Positions 52,132 through 61,386 of a DNA stretch of 64,000 nucleotides are shown piece by piece; position 1 is the first letter of the stretch, and the number at the start of each line of letters is the position of its first letter. Source of the stretch: Clostridium scatologenes (GTDB lineage: Bacteria > Bacillota > Clostridia > Clostridiales > Clostridiaceae); assembly GCF_000968375.1 (NCBI RefSeq), contig NZ_CP009933.1:4464001-4528000 (forward strand), read 5' to 3'. Position numbers and translations under genes: made by a program. The notes below the pieces were generated by a model, which saw nothing but the letters and a program-made list of their open reading frames with translations, was not told the DNA's origin and did no database searches.

Positions 52132-52500
52132 ATGTTTGATAAGCTCAACAAAAAATGGATCACCAAGCACAAAATTGTAACAGTATTAATTGGGTTATGT
52201 TTCACCCAAATGGCAGTAATCGGTTATAAAAAATATCAAGTATATAACAATGTGCGAGCTTACTTGATAAACACAAAAGGGTATAAGGCTCAGAATATTA
52301 AGAAGATTAAAGTAACGCATACTTATCTAGGTATAATTTTAGGGCCTTCTAGCTATCCTATAAGTGTAGTCTTTACTGATGAGCCAAATGCTTTATATCA
52401 GTATGCTGGTTATGATAAAATATACCAATTAGGGGTGGCTGGAAAGCCAAATGAAGGTAAGGATTTTAAATACTTTGAAAAACCTAATGTGTCTAAATAA
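52132..52500 (+). CDS. DUF3139 domain small membrane protein
   Basis: A 122-residue protein with one N-terminal membrane segment (about 13-32, KIVTVLIGLCFTQMAVIGY) and a soluble part with YLINTKGYKAQNIKKIKVTHTYLG and PISVVFTDEPNALYQYAGYD, resembling DUF3139. Function unknown; related proteins occur singly or in clusters in Firmicutes. AAAGGAG lies 9 bp before ATG 52132; the ATG at 52114 overlaps that site's upstream side and is rejected. It is in the accessory patch next to parMR. Confidence 0.75.
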   Translation: MFDKLNKKWITKHKIVTVLIGLCFTQMAVIGYKKYQVYNNVRAYLINTKGYKAQNIKKIKVTHTYLGIILGPSSYPISVVFTDEPNALYQYAGYDKIYQLGVAGKPNEGKDFKYFEKPNVSK

Positions 52501-52509
52501 TGTAATTAA

Positions 52510-52608
52510 GAAAACAAAAAAACATTTATCTGCAGCAGGTGTATAGAAATTAATAGGATTTGTGAGAAATGTGGATATATTTTTGCCGTTGAATTTTACT
52601 TTTTGTAA
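52510..52608 (+). pseudogene. Possible remnant of a zinc-ribbon protein
   Basis: A 32-codon open frame without a start, containing CSRCIEINRICEKCGYIF, i.e. C-x2-C-x6-C-x2-C, then a stop. The cysteine spacing suggests the end of a zinc-ribbon protein. The evidence is weak, since the region is short and AT-rich. The rest of the gap up to rlmH shows nothing. Confidence 0.25.
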
Positions 52609-52729
52609 AGAAGATGTTAGATGAATGATACTGAAAAAGGAAAAAAAGGAACTTCTTGAATGCCCTGAAAGCTTAAAAAATTTTTTAATATTAAAACTAG
52701 TTACATCAACAATTTTTAGGGAGTTTACG

Positions 52730-53209
52730 TTATTTATGATACGGTTCACCACTAATGATTCTATATCCCCTATATACTTGTTCTAATAAAATTACCCTCA
52801 TGAGTTGGTGTGGAAATGTCATTTTAGAAAAACAAAGCTTAAAATTAGCTCGTGATAGTACTTGACTTGAAAGACCAAGCGAACCACCAATTATGAAAGC
52901 TAAGTTACTGTTTCCATTAATACCAGCATCTTTTATAAAAGATGCTAATTGCTCAGAGGAAAGCATAGACCCTTTTAGGTCTAAAGCAGTAACAAACATA
53001 TTATTTTTTATATGTTTTAAAATGCTTAAGCCCTCTTTGTCTTTTATTTGAAGTTCTTCTTTTTCAGAAGCATTATCAGGTGTCTTTTCGTCAGGAACTT
53101 CTATTATATCTAATTTACAATATCTGCTCAAACGCTTAGAGTATTCGTTTATAGCCTCTTTTAAGTACTTTTCTTTAAGTTTGCCAACACATATTATGGA
53201 TATATTCAT
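52730..53209 (-). CDS. rlmH: RlmH, 23S rRNA pseudouridine-1915 N3-methyltransferase
   Basis: A 159-residue SPOUT methyltransferase with NISIICVGKLKEKYLKEAINEYSKRLSRYCKLDIIEVPDEK, FIIGGSLGLSSQVLSRA and the terminal FPHQLMRVILLEQVYRGYRIISGEPYHK in short canonical blocks. It methylates pseudouridine 1915 in helix 69. GGAGATTTT precedes the ATG. It marks the return to core chromosome after the accessory patch; in Firmicutes it is often close to walJ/yycJ, as here. Confidence 0.96.
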   Translation of the reverse strand: MNISIICVGKLKEKYLKEAINEYSKRLSRYCKLDIIEVPDEKTPDNASEKEELQIKDKEGLSILKHIKNNMFVTALDLKGSMLSSEQLASFIKDAGINGNSNLAFIIGGSLGLSSQVLSRANFKLCFSKMTFPHQLMRVILLEQVYRGYRIISGEPYHK

Positions 53210-53252
53210 TATAAAATCTCCTAATCATTATATGATACTTTAATAAAGAAAA

Positions 53253-53284
53253 AAATCCTTACACTGAAGTGTAGGGATTTAATT
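53253..53284 (-). terminator. Terminator of the SEC-C gene
   Basis: AAATCCTTACACT (53253-53265) and AGTGTAGGGATTT (53268-53280), one G-U pair. On the minus strand it runs into T residues just beyond the stop at 53290. Confidence 0.8.
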
Positions 53285-53289
53285 TCAAA

Positions 53290-53793
53290 CTAAGCATTTT
53301 TTCCGCAGCAGTGTTTATATTTCTTTCCACTTCCACATGGACATGGATCATTTCTTCCTACTTTGTTTTTATTTACTACAGTTTTAGAGTTAGCCCAATC
53401 TTTATGTATTTCTTTTCTCTTTTCTTTAGAGAATATGGATTCCCATTGAGGAAGAGTGTAAAGATAATCAGCTTTAGCATCTAACATATTAAAATATAAT
53501 TTTTCAAAATCTATTTTTACGTCAATGTTAGAATCCTCTTCTAGGGTATCAAGATCGAAAGACTCAACAAGGCTGTCATTAATTCCATCTAGAAAACCCA
53601 TAAAGAATATTGTTGAAGTTTCAAATTTATCAGCTAAGCTTTTAATGCTTCCGTTTATAATATGGTTATGCTCTGCTAAAACTTTTGTGTAAATATTTTT
53701 TTCAATAGAACCGTATTCTTTCCAGAATGCAGCTTCTCCTCTAGTTTTAACAAAATCTACAACCATATCTGTCCAACTTTTATACAAACTCAT
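53290..53793 (-). CDS. SEC-C metal-binding motif protein
   Basis: A 167-residue protein with a helical N-terminal region and a C-terminal SEC-C zinc-binding motif, GRNDPCPCGSGKKYKHCCG (about 146-164), identical in pattern to the tail of SecA. The rest does not match SecA. The role is unknown; such motifs usually bind zinc and mediate contacts with SecB-like or nucleic-acid partners. AAGGAGAT precedes the ATG. Confidence 0.85.
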   Translation of the reverse strand: MSLYKSWTDMVVDFVKTRGEAAFWKEYGSIEKNIYTKVLAEHNHIINGSIKSLADKFETSTIFFMGFLDGINDSLVESFDLDTLEEDSNIDVKIDFEKLYFNMLDAKADYLYTLPQWESIFSKEKRKEIHKDWANSKTVVNKNKVGRNDPCPCGSGKKYKHCCGKNA

Positions 53794-53909
53794 AGTTTTA
53801 TCTCCTTTTGAAAATATATTACTAACTTAAAAATGCACACTACTTCAAATATTATAATAAAAAACCTAATATTTTTCAATAATCTTTTTATACCACTTTT
53901 TATCATAAT

Positions 53910-54473
53910 TTACTTTTTCTTAGCATTTGATATAGTATCTTTTCCAAGTGGGGATGTTAAGTTAAAATTATTTCCCCATACATTAGTATCCTTGTTGTCT
54001 ATAAAAATTTTAACTTTTTGTATTGAAGGCAATTCAGTTAAAGAAAAAATGATGCTTTTTAAACAAGTTTCTTCTTTATATGCATTCATAGAAATATTTG
54101 CCTCTTTACTAAAGTTTACATAAGCAGTATTGTCTTTAATGGAAAAACTCAAAAGCTTTGTATCTTTAGGTAAAACTGAATTTAAATTATTTTTTACACT
54201 AGGGCCTTTTATAATTTCATTAATAATGGTTTCACCTAATAATTCATCTTTCTTTATAACTCGTTGTTCTTTAGATAAATCAGTAGAATCAGTAGAATTA
54301 TTAGAAGAACCAAAATATATATTTAAATCCAAAGCATTTTCCTTTTCCTTTGATAAAGCAATCTGTTTTTCTTTATCACCAGAACTTATAGAGTCCTTGT
54401 TTTTACATCCTGTTAAGCTTACCACAGAAAATATAGTCATGGAACATATGAATATCGAAAGAGTTTTTTTCAT
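53910..54473 (-). CDS. GerMN-domain lipoprotein
   Basis: A 187-residue lipoprotein with signal peptide MKKTLSIFICSMTIFSVVSLTGC (Cys23). The GerMN domain (about 50-165) has LNIYFGSSN, ETIINEIIKGPS, LPKDTKLLSFSIKDNTAYVNFSKE and a final VKIFIDNKD. The domain takes part in spore cortex and germination (GerM) and in LpqB-type lipoproteins. AAAGGTGAGG is spaced for ATG 54473; the GTG at 54482 overlaps it. Located behind the WalJ-type gene. Confidence 0.88.
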   Translation of the reverse strand: MKKTLSIFICSMTIFSVVSLTGCKNKDSISSGDKEKQIALSKEKENALDLNIYFGSSNNSTDSTDLSKEQRVIKKDELLGETIINEIIKGPSVKNNLNSVLPKDTKLLSFSIKDNTAYVNFSKEANISMNAYKEETCLKSIIFSLTELPSIQKVKIFIDNKDTNVWGNNFNLTSPLGKDTISNAKKK

Positions 54474-54489
54474 ATTCCTCACCTTTTTA

Positions 54490-55275
54490 TCAAAATTCTA
54501 TATAATTACTAGGCATATCTCTTTTAGCTACAGAAATATTTAAATCTTTATTTAAGTCAATTTTAGCTTCATTTAGTATGTTTAATACTGTTTGATATGC
54601 AAGTTCAGGGTAATTATTTGTTTTACTTAAGTGTCCCAAAATAATTTTCTTAAATTTACTATTTACTATATTAACAATAGCTTTACCACAATCATCATTG
54701 GATAAATGACCTATATTACTTAAAATTCGCTTTTTCAAATTATAAGGATAAGGACCAAATTTTAGCATTTCTACATCATGATTGCTTTCTAATAGAGCTA
54801 CATCTGCATCTTCTAGAGTTTTACGAATTTCTGTAGAAAAAAATCCTAAATCAGTTGCTATACAAGCTTTTTTATTTTTACAACTCAGAGAATATCCAGA
54901 AGGAGCTGCTGCATCATGAGAGATTTTGTAACTAGTTATATCCATATCTTTAATGCTTATGCAATTGCTTTGCAATATTTTAATATTTTTCTCTTTTATT
55001 TTACCAATAGTTTTTGACATGGAATCCCATGTAGGAGCATTGGTATATATAGGTATATCATATTTTCTAGATAATACACCTACCCCTTTTGTATGATCTA
55101 TATGTTCATGAGTAACAAATATGCCATCAATGTCAGCAGGATTTTCTCCAATATGCTCAAGTGCCTTTTCTATACTTTTTCCTGGAAGTCCTGCATCTAC
55201 TAAAACTTTAGTGTTATTAGAAGATATAAATATACTATTTCCACTACTGCCACTATATAGAGGACAGAAAATCAT
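54490..55275 (-). CDS. walJ: WalJ/YycJ-type metallo-beta-lactamase-fold hydrolase
   Basis: A 261-residue MBL hydrolase with SGSSGNSIFISSNNTKVLVDAGL and the metal motif VTHEHIDHTKGV (His56, His58, Asp60, His61). SHDAAAPSGYSL, IATDLGFFS, ESNHDVEML and ILGHLSKTNN complete the YycJ/WalJ pattern. The protein is thought to be a 5'-3' exonuclease linked to cell division/DNA replication. GGAGAATT precedes the ATG. It lies 26 bp downstream of murA in the same operon. Confidence 0.88.
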   Translation of the reverse strand: MIFCPLYSGSSGNSIFISSNNTKVLVDAGLPGKSIEKALEHIGENPADIDGIFVTHEHIDHTKGVGVLSRKYDIPIYTNAPTWDSMSKTIGKIKEKNIKILQSNCISIKDMDITSYKISHDAAAPSGYSLSCKNKKACIATDLGFFSTEIRKTLEDADVALLESNHDVEMLKFGPYPYNLKKRILSNIGHLSNDDCGKAIVNIVNSKFKKIILGHLSKTNNYPELAYQTVLNILNEAKIDLNKDLNISVAKRDMPSNYIEF

Positions 55276-55301
55276 AATAATTCTCCTATCTTAAATTAAT
55301 A

Positions 55302-56564
55302 CTATTCTAAGCAGCTAACTCTTTTTATATCTGCACCTAGAGCTTTGAATTTATCTTCAATATTTGGGTAACCTCTATCAATATGTTCAATACTTAGAAC
55401 TTCAGTAACTCCATCAGCAATAAGGCCAGCAATAACCATAGCAGCACCTGCTCTTAAATCAGTTGCCTTAACTACTGCACCTGTAAGCTTATCAACACCA
55501 TCTATTATAGCAGTTCTACCTTCTACTTTTATGTTGGCACCCATTTTCTTTAGTTCATCAACATGCTTAAATCTACTTTCCCATATACTTTCAGATATGA
55601 TGCTTCTACCTTTAGCTACTGTTAGTAGAGTACTCATAGGTTGCTGTACATCTGTTGGAAATCCTGGATAAGGTTGAGTTTTTATATTTACTCCTTTAAG
55701 ATTTCCACTAGATTTTACAGTAATACAGTCTCCATCTTCAATTATTTCAGTACCTGCTTCTATAAGTTTTGCTGAAATAGATTCTAAATGTTTTGGTATA
55801 ATATTTTCTAAGCGTACTTCGCCACCACATGAAGCAACAGCGATCATGTAAGTTCCAGCTTCTATTTGATCAGGTATTACACTATAGGAACATCCTTGAA
55901 GTTCTTTTACACCTACAACTCTTATTACGTCAGTACCTGCACCTTTTATATTAGCACCCATACTATTTAAAAAGTTTGCTACGTCTACAATGTGAGGTTC
56001 TTTTGCTACATTTTCTAAAGTAGTTACACCTTCAGCAAGAGTTGCTGCAAGCATGACATTTATAGTAGCTCCTACACTAACTACATCAAAGAAAATATTA
56101 GTTCCTATTAATCTATCAGCTTCTACTACAACACAGCCATGTGTTATATCTACTTTAGCACCTAGAGCTTCAAAACCCTTTATATGTTGATCTATAGGTC
56201 TAACTCCAATAGGACATCCGCCTGGAAGTTCTACTCTAGCTTTTTTAAATCTACCTAAAAGAGCACCTATAAGATAATAAGAAGCTCTCATTTTTCTTAC
56301 GTCTTCCGTATTAGCATTTACATTATTTATAGTAGTGCTATCTATAACAACTGAATTTTTTCCTACTTCTATTTTACAACCTAAGCTTTCAATTATTCTT
56401 TCTAAACAGTGAACATCTTCAATGTTAGGTATATTATCTATGTTACAAACATTTTTACTTGCTAGTATAGCAGCAGGAAGTATTGCTACAGCAGCGTTCT
56501 TAGCACCATTTATTTCTATAGAACCAAAAAGAGGTTTTCCCCCGTTAATTACCAATTTATCCAT
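55302..56564 (-). CDS. murA: UDP-N-acetylglucosamine 1-carboxyvinyltransferase
   Basis: A 420-residue EPSP-synthase-fold enzyme for the first committed step of peptidoglycan synthesis. It has INGAKNAAVAILPAAILA, RKMRASYYLIGALLGR and the catalytic Cys117 in LPGGCPIGVRPIDQH, the residue attacked by fosfomycin. TQPYPGFPTDVQQPMSTLLTVAKG and DLRAGAAMVIAGLIADG also match. AAGGATGG precedes the ATG. It heads the murA-walJ-gerMN group. Confidence 0.97.
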   Translation of the reverse strand: MDKLVINGGKPLFGSIEINGAKNAAVAILPAAILASKNVCNIDNIPNIEDVHCLERIIESLGCKIEVGKNSVVIDSTTINNVNANTEDVRKMRASYYLIGALLGRFKKARVELPGGCPIGVRPIDQHIKGFEALGAKVDITHGCVVVEADRLIGTNIFFDVVSVGATINVMLAATLAEGVTTLENVAKEPHIVDVANFLNSMGANIKGAGTDVIRVVGVKELQGCSYSVIPDQIEAGTYMIAVASCGGEVRLENIIPKHLESISAKLIEAGTEIIEDGDCITVKSSGNLKGVNIKTQPYPGFPTDVQQPMSTLLTVAKGRSIISESIWESRFKHVDELKKMGANIKVEGRTAIIDGVDKLTGAVVKATDLRAGAAMVIAGLIADGVTEVLSIEHIDRGYPNIEDKFKALGADIKRVSCLE

Positions 56565-56821
56565 TCCCGATCCATCCTTATCATATTAATAAAATTTATA
56601 TTAAATTAAAAATCTTAAATTCATTTTACTACACAAAATTTATTATAACATAATTCTATAATATTTTAACATTAATTTTAAAAATGTGAAGAGGATGTTT
56701 TATGTAATTTAATTGAAAAAGTTGAGAAAACATTATATTATTAAAAATATAGATTATATTTATATCAAAAAATCACATTTTATACTATTTTATTAAGATT
56801 AATTTGGGGGATTGAACAAAT

Positions 56822-57370
56822 ATGAGATATTACTTAGTGGCATTATTTAACAAAGATTCGTATTCTTCTATTGAAGAAATGCAAAAAAGTATATGTAGAA
56901 AGTATAAATTATACAAAAATATGCCTGTTTTGCATATAACATTAGAAGTTATAGGGGATCCGGATATTGAAAAGTTAAATAAAATAATCGGAGATATATT
57001 AAAACCTTATAAAAAGTTTAAAGTAAAGATAAATGGAGCTATATGTTTTGACCCTCCATATAAGTCTGTTAATTTAAAAATAGAAAATAAGGGTTATATT
57101 ATTAGAATTGCAAGACAGGTAAATGAAAGTTTAAAGTTGCATGGGTTTGATGTTAGAGAAAATATAGATAACTGGGACTTACATGTAGCACTAGCTAATA
57201 CTAACTTTGCATCAAGACAGTGGAGTAGCAAAGAATATGTTACAGCTTGTGAAAATACTAAAAATTTAAATTTTCATAAGATGGGTATAATAGATAGAAT
57301 AGAACTATGGAAGCCTATAAATAATAAAAAAGATATGGTAGTAAAAACTTTTCAATTAAGAGAATTTTAA
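56822..57370 (+). CDS. 2'-5' RNA ligase-like 2H phosphoesterase
   Basis: A 182-residue protein with two H-x-T/S-like motifs: LHITLEV (about 42-48) and LHVALAN (second, with Ala where Thr or Ser is usual). This is the arrangement of the 2H phosphoesterase/2'-5' RNA ligase superfamily. The second motif keeps His but lacks the hydroxyl residue, so activity is uncertain. GGGGGATTG precedes the ATG. Monocistronic with a terminator. Confidence 0.7.
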   Translation: MRYYLVALFNKDSYSSIEEMQKSICRKYKLYKNMPVLHITLEVIGDPDIEKLNKIIGDILKPYKKFKVKINGAICFDPPYKSVNLKIENKGYIIRIARQVNESLKLHGFDVRENIDNWDLHVALANTNFASRQWSSKEYVTACENTKNLNFHKMGIIDRIELWKPINNKKDMVVKTFQLREF

Positions 57371-57375
57371 AAAGA

Positions 57376-57420
57376 AAGAACCTTATATGAGCTTTATTAG
57401 TTAATATAAGGTTCTTATTT
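57376..57420 (+). terminator. Terminator of the 2H phosphoesterase gene
   Basis: Arms AAGAACCTTATAT (57376-57388) and ATATAAGGTTCTT (57404-57416), followed by ATTTATTT, 5 bp after the stop. Confidence 0.85.
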
Positions 57421-57451
57421 ATTTATGTGTGAAAAAGTTTACAGAAAATTA

Positions 57452-57480
57452 TTGACATATATTAAAAGATAATATAAAAT
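57452..57480 (+). promoter_or_regulatory. Promoter of the ribose operon
   Basis: TTGACA (57452-57457), a 17-bp spacer and TAAAAT (57475-57480). The RbsR operators begin 5 bp further on. Confidence 0.88.
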
Positions 57481-57484
57481 TAGA

Positions 57485-57509
57485 TTAACCGGTTAACTAA
57501 ACCGGTTAA
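57485..57509. promoter_or_regulatory. Tandem RbsR (LacI-type) operators
   Basis: TTAACCGGTTAA (57485-57496) and TAAACCGGTTAA (57498-57509), two CG-centred palindromes 13 bp apart covering the transcription start. This is the typical form of a LacI-family site; the rbsR gene closes the same locus. Confidence 0.88.
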
Positions 57510-57532
57510 CTAAAAAAGAGGTGATATAATAG

Positions 57533-58465
57533 ATGCAAAATATTTGTATTTTAGGAAGCATAAATATGGATTTAGTTCTAAGAGTAAATAGGATGGTAAA
57601 ATCAGGAGAAACTATTTTGGCCAAGGATTTTAAAAAAATACCAGGTGGAAAAGGGGCTAATCAAGCTGTTGCAGCAAGAAGATTAGGTGCTGATGTATGC
57701 ATGTTAGCTAGTGTAGGAAAAGATGAAAACGGTTTCTTATTGGTGGAAGCTTTAAAGAAAGATAATATAGATGTAAAGAATATAAGTTATAGTGAAATTA
57801 ATCCTACAGGAATGGCTATTATAACTGTAGATGATATTGGAAATAATTCTATCATAGTAGTTCCAGGAGCTAATATGGAGATAGGTACAGAATATATTGA
57901 ACAATTAGAAAATGTTATAAAAAATTCAAAAATATTAGTAGCTCAATTTGAAACACCAATAGAAGCTACTATACAAGCTTTTAGAATAGCAAAAGAAAAT
58001 GGTGTGCTTACAGTTCTAAATCCTGCACCAGCCAAAGATATACCAGAAGAATTGTTAAAGATTACAGATATCATAGCACCAAATGAAACTGAAGCATTTG
58101 AGCTTACTAATATAGAAGTTAAGGATCAAGAAAGTATAAGAAAAGCTTCTAACAAGTTTTTAGAAAAGGGTGTAAAGTTTGTAATAATAACCTTAGGAGA
58201 AAAGGGTGCTGCTATAGTTGATAAGGACAGATTAAGCGTTGTGCCAGCGTATAAAGTAAAGGCTATAGATACCACAGCGGCAGGAGATAGTTTTATAGGA
58301 GCACTTACAAGTAAACTTATAAATAGTGATGTGATTGATTTTAATTCTATTGAAAATTCTATAAAATTTGGGAATAAAGTTTCATCTATAGTAGTGCAAA
58401 AATCAGGTGCACAGCCTTCACTTCCTTATTTAGAAGAAGTAAAGGAAATATATGGGGAGGAATAG
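57533..58465 (+). CDS. rbsK: Ribokinase
   Basis: A 310-residue PfkB-family kinase phosphorylating ribose to ribose 5-phosphate. It shows SINMDLVLRVNRM, GGKGANQAVAARRLGAD, PNETEAFELT, ITLGEKGAAIVD and the catalytic DTTAAGDSFIGAL. GAGGTGAT lies 7 bp before the ATG. First gene of rbsKDACB, directly behind the operators. Confidence 0.96.
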   Translation: MQNICILGSINMDLVLRVNRMVKSGETILAKDFKKIPGGKGANQAVAARRLGADVCMLASVGKDENGFLLVEALKKDNIDVKNISYSEINPTGMAIITVDDIGNNSIIVVPGANMEIGTEYIEQLENVIKNSKILVAQFETPIEATIQAFRIAKENGVLTVLNPAPAKDIPEELLKITDIIAPNETEAFELTNIEVKDQESIRKASNKFLEKGVKFVIITLGEKGAAIVDKDRLSVVPAYKVKAIDTTAAGDSFIGALTSKLINSDVIDFNSIENSIKFGNKVSSIVVQKSGAQPSLPYLEEVKEIYGEE

Positions 58466-58468
58466 ACA

Positions 58469-58864
58469 ATGAAAAAGATTGGTATGTTAAATTCTAATAT
58501 TTCAAGTGCTATATCACAAATGGGTCATACAGAGACTCTAGCTATTGGAGATTGTGGGTTACCTATTCCAAAGGAAACAGAAAGAATAGATATAGCACTT
58601 ATAAAGGATGTACCTACTTTTATACAAACACTAAAAGTAGTGTTACAAGAACTACAAATTGAAGAGGTTGAAATAGCTAAGGAAACAGTAGATGTTAGTC
58701 CTAAGCTATATGAAGAAATAAAAAATGAAATTGGAGATGTAAAAATAACGTTTATTACTCATGAAGAGCTTAAAGTTAAGCTAAAGGAGTGTAAGGCAGT
58801 TATAAGAACAGGAGAACAGACTCCTTATGCAAATATAATTTTAAAATCAGGGGTTATATTCTAA
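58469..58864 (+). CDS. rbsD: D-ribose pyranase
   Basis: A 131-residue enzyme interconverting beta-pyranose and beta-furanose ribose, so that ribokinase gets its substrate. It has NSNISSAISQMGHTETLAIGDCGLPIP, with the catalytic His, and EEIKNEIG...ITHEELK and RTGEQTPYANIIL at the end. It starts 3 bp after rbsK, with GGGGAGGA inside its end. Confidence 0.97.
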   Translation: MKKIGMLNSNISSAISQMGHTETLAIGDCGLPIPKETERIDIALIKDVPTFIQTLKVVLQELQIEEVEIAKETVDVSPKLYEEIKNEIGDVKITFITHEELKVKLKECKAVIRTGEQTPYANIILKSGVIF

Positions 58865-58886
58865 TAAAGTATTAGGAGGATAAAGT

Positions 58887-60386
58887 ATGGAAAGTAAAAA
58901 GCCTATTTTGGAAATGGTGGGTATATCTAAATCATTTCCAGGAGTAAAGGCATTACAAGATGTGCATATAAAAGCTTACGGTGGAAAAGTACTGGCCTTA
59001 CTTGGAGAAAATGGAGCTGGAAAGTCCACATTAATGAAGATAGTAAGTGGTGTATATAAAAAGGATGAAGGAAAAATTATTGTAGATGGTAATGAAATAG
59101 AAATCCAGGGAATAAAACATGCTGAAAGTTTAGGGATAACTATCATACATCAAGAACTTAGTGTTCTTCCTAATTTAACTGTAGCTCAAAATATATTTTT
59201 AGGTAATGAAAAGTTTAGTAAAGGTACTAGAAAAATAAATAAAGCTTGGATGAAAGAAAGAAGTAAATATTTCTTAGACCAAATTGGATGCAATATAAAC
59301 CCCAATACGCTAGTCAAGGATATAAACCTTGGAGAAATGCAAATGATTGAAATTGCAAAAGCGTTAACTAAAAATTCTAGTGTTATTATTATGGATGAGC
59401 CTACTACAGCATTAACTGATGTAGAAACTCAAAAGTTATTTGAAGTAATTAGAAAACTAAAAGAAAAGGGAATAGCAATCATATATATATCGCATAGAAT
59501 GGATGAGATATTTCAAATTTGTGATTCCATAACTGTTTTAAGAGATGGTAAGTATATAGGTTCTGTTGAAACTAAAGATGTAACTAAAGATGATTTAATT
59601 ACCATGATGGTAGGAAGAAAACTTGAAGAACAGTTTCCTTATAAAGAAGTAGAAAAAGAAAAGGTTTTACTTAAAGTTGAAAACCTATCTATGAAAGATA
59701 AAGTAAAGGACGTAAGTTTTGAGATTAAATCAGGAGAAATATTAGGAGTTTCAGGTCTTATGGGAGCAGGGAGAACTGAGCTTGCCAAAACTATATTTGG
59801 AGATTATAAGAAGGATTCTGGAGAAATATACGTAGATGGCGAAAAAGTAAACATTAATTCACCTAAAGATGCTATTAAATATGGCATATGTTACTTATCA
59901 GAGGACAGAAAACAAGAAGGTCTTATTTTAAATTTGTCTGTAGCTCAGAATATGACACTTCCTAATCTGACTAGTTATGAAAACAAAATGAAGAGAATAG
60001 ATAAAAAGTCAGAAAAGAAGGAAGTAGAAGAATATATTAAAAGGTTATCCATAAAGACACCTAGCCAAGAACAATTAGTTAAAAATCTTAGTGGAGGAAA
60101 TCAACAAAAAGTAATTTTAGCTAAATGGCTAATGCGTTCACCTAAAGTATTAATAGTTGATGAACCTACAAAAGGTATAGATGTAGGTGCAAAAAAAGAA
60201 ATTTATGAAGTATTAAACAAGCTAAAAAGTATGGGAAAAGCTGTTATAATGATTTCTTCTGATATGGCAGAAATATTAGGAGTTAGTGATAGAGTAATGG
60301 TAATGCATGAAGGAAAAGTAACAGGAGAATTAAAGAGAGAGGAAGCAACTCAGGAAAGCATAATGAAGTATGCTATTGGAGTTTAA
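58887..60386 (+). CDS. rbsA: Ribose ABC transporter, ATP-binding protein
   Basis: A 499-residue double-ATPase. The first cassette has Walker A GENGAGKST (40-48), a signature near LGEMQM and IIMDEPTTALTD. The second has the degenerate Walker A GLMGAGRTE, signature LSGGNQQKVILAKWL and LIVDEPTKGIDVGAK. This asymmetry is normal for RbsA. It energises ribose uptake with RbsC and RbsB. AGGAGGATAA precedes the ATG. Confidence 0.96.
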   Translation: MESKKPILEMVGISKSFPGVKALQDVHIKAYGGKVLALLGENGAGKSTLMKIVSGVYKKDEGKIIVDGNEIEIQGIKHAESLGITIIHQELSVLPNLTVAQNIFLGNEKFSKGTRKINKAWMKERSKYFLDQIGCNINPNTLVKDINLGEMQMIEIAKALTKNSSVIIMDEPTTALTDVETQKLFEVIRKLKEKGIAIIYISHRMDEIFQICDSITVLRDGKYIGSVETKDVTKDDLITMMVGRKLEEQFPYKEVEKEKVLLKVENLSMKDKVKDVSFEIKSGEILGVSGLMGAGRTELAKTIFGDYKKDSGEIYVDGEKVNINSPKDAIKYGICYLSEDRKQEGLILNLSVAQNMTLPNLTSYENKMKRIDKKSEKKEVEEYIKRLSIKTPSQEQLVKNLSGGNQQKVILAKWLMRSPKVLIVDEPTKGIDVGAKKEIYEVLNKLKSMGKAVIMISSDMAEILGVSDRVMVMHEGKVTGELKREEATQESIMKYAIGV

Positions 60387-60418
60387 AGTATCAATTAGAT
60401 ACAGAAGGAGAGGGAAAA

Positions 60419-61348
60419 ATGGAAAGAGATATTAAAAGTTTGCTGTTTAAATATAAATCTTTAATAGGATTATTAATATTATGTATAATTATATCAGTTT
60501 TAACACCTAGATTTTTAACTATTCCAAATATATTAAATGTGTTTACACAGGTTTCGGTTAATGCAATTATAGCTGTAGGTATGTGTTTTGTAATATTAAC
60601 AGGTGGAATAGATTTATCAGTTGGATCTACCCTTGCAATAGCGGGTGCTATTGCTGCATCTTTAGCACAAAAAAATGTAAATATAGTTTTTATTTTAGTG
60701 GCAACTGTAATAATTGGAGGATTAATTGGTTTAATTAATGGAATAATAGTTGCAAAAGGAAAAATTCAAGCTTTTATAGTAACTTTAGCTACTATGACAG
60801 TGTTTAGAGGAGTAACTTATGTTTATACTAATGGGACTCCAATATCTGGACTGGGAACTAATTTTACTTTTGTCGGAAATGGAACCATAATTGGAATACC
60901 TCTACCTGTTATTATAATAGCTATTGTAGCTTTAATAGCTTGGTATGTATTAACTCAAACTAGATATGGTAGATATGTATATGCTGTTGGTGGAAATGAA
61001 GATTCATCAAGACTATCAGGTATTAATACAGATAAAATTAAAGCTTTAGTCTATGTTTTGTCTGGTGCAGCAGCAGCATTAAGTGCTATTGTGGTAACCA
61101 GCAGAATTGGTTCTGCATCACCTAATGCAGGAAGTGGTTTCGAATTAGATGCTATTGCAGCAGTTGTACTTGGAGGAACTAGTCTTTCAGGCGGAGAAGG
61201 TTCTCTTACTGGAACAATAATAGGTGCAATGATAATAGGAGTATTGAATAATGGTTTGAATTTAATGAATGTATCTCCTTTTTATCAATCAATAGTAAAA
61301 GGACTTGTTATATTGTTAGCTGTTATGCTTGATAAGAAAAATAAATAA
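60419..61348 (+). CDS. rbsC: Ribose ABC transporter, permease
   Basis: A 309-residue permease with about eight to ten membrane segments. NAIIAVGMCFVILTGGIDLSVGS, RYGRYVYAVGGNEDSSRLSGI and AVVLGGTSLSGGEGSLTGTIIGA are the RbsC/AraH signatures. It forms the membrane channel of the importer. GGAGAGGG precedes the ATG. Confidence 0.95.
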   Translation: MERDIKSLLFKYKSLIGLLILCIIISVLTPRFLTIPNILNVFTQVSVNAIIAVGMCFVILTGGIDLSVGSTLAIAGAIAASLAQKNVNIVFILVATVIIGGLIGLINGIIVAKGKIQAFIVTLATMTVFRGVTYVYTNGTPISGLGTNFTFVGNGTIIGIPLPVIIIAIVALIAWYVLTQTRYGRYVYAVGGNEDSSRLSGINTDKIKALVYVLSGAAAALSAIVVTSRIGSASPNAGSGFELDAIAAVVLGGTSLSGGEGSLTGTIIGAMIIGVLNNGLNLMNVSPFYQSIVKGLVILLAVMLDKKNK

Positions 61349-61386
61349 AAAATTTATTTATATATAATTAAGGGAGGAATATTATT

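Noticed and set aside
52429..52752. Minus-strand frame of 107 codons across the DUF3139-rlmH gap
   Set aside because: It overlaps both neighbours, is rich in Phe/Ile/Ser as expected from AT-rich antisense, and has no credible ribosome site or motif.
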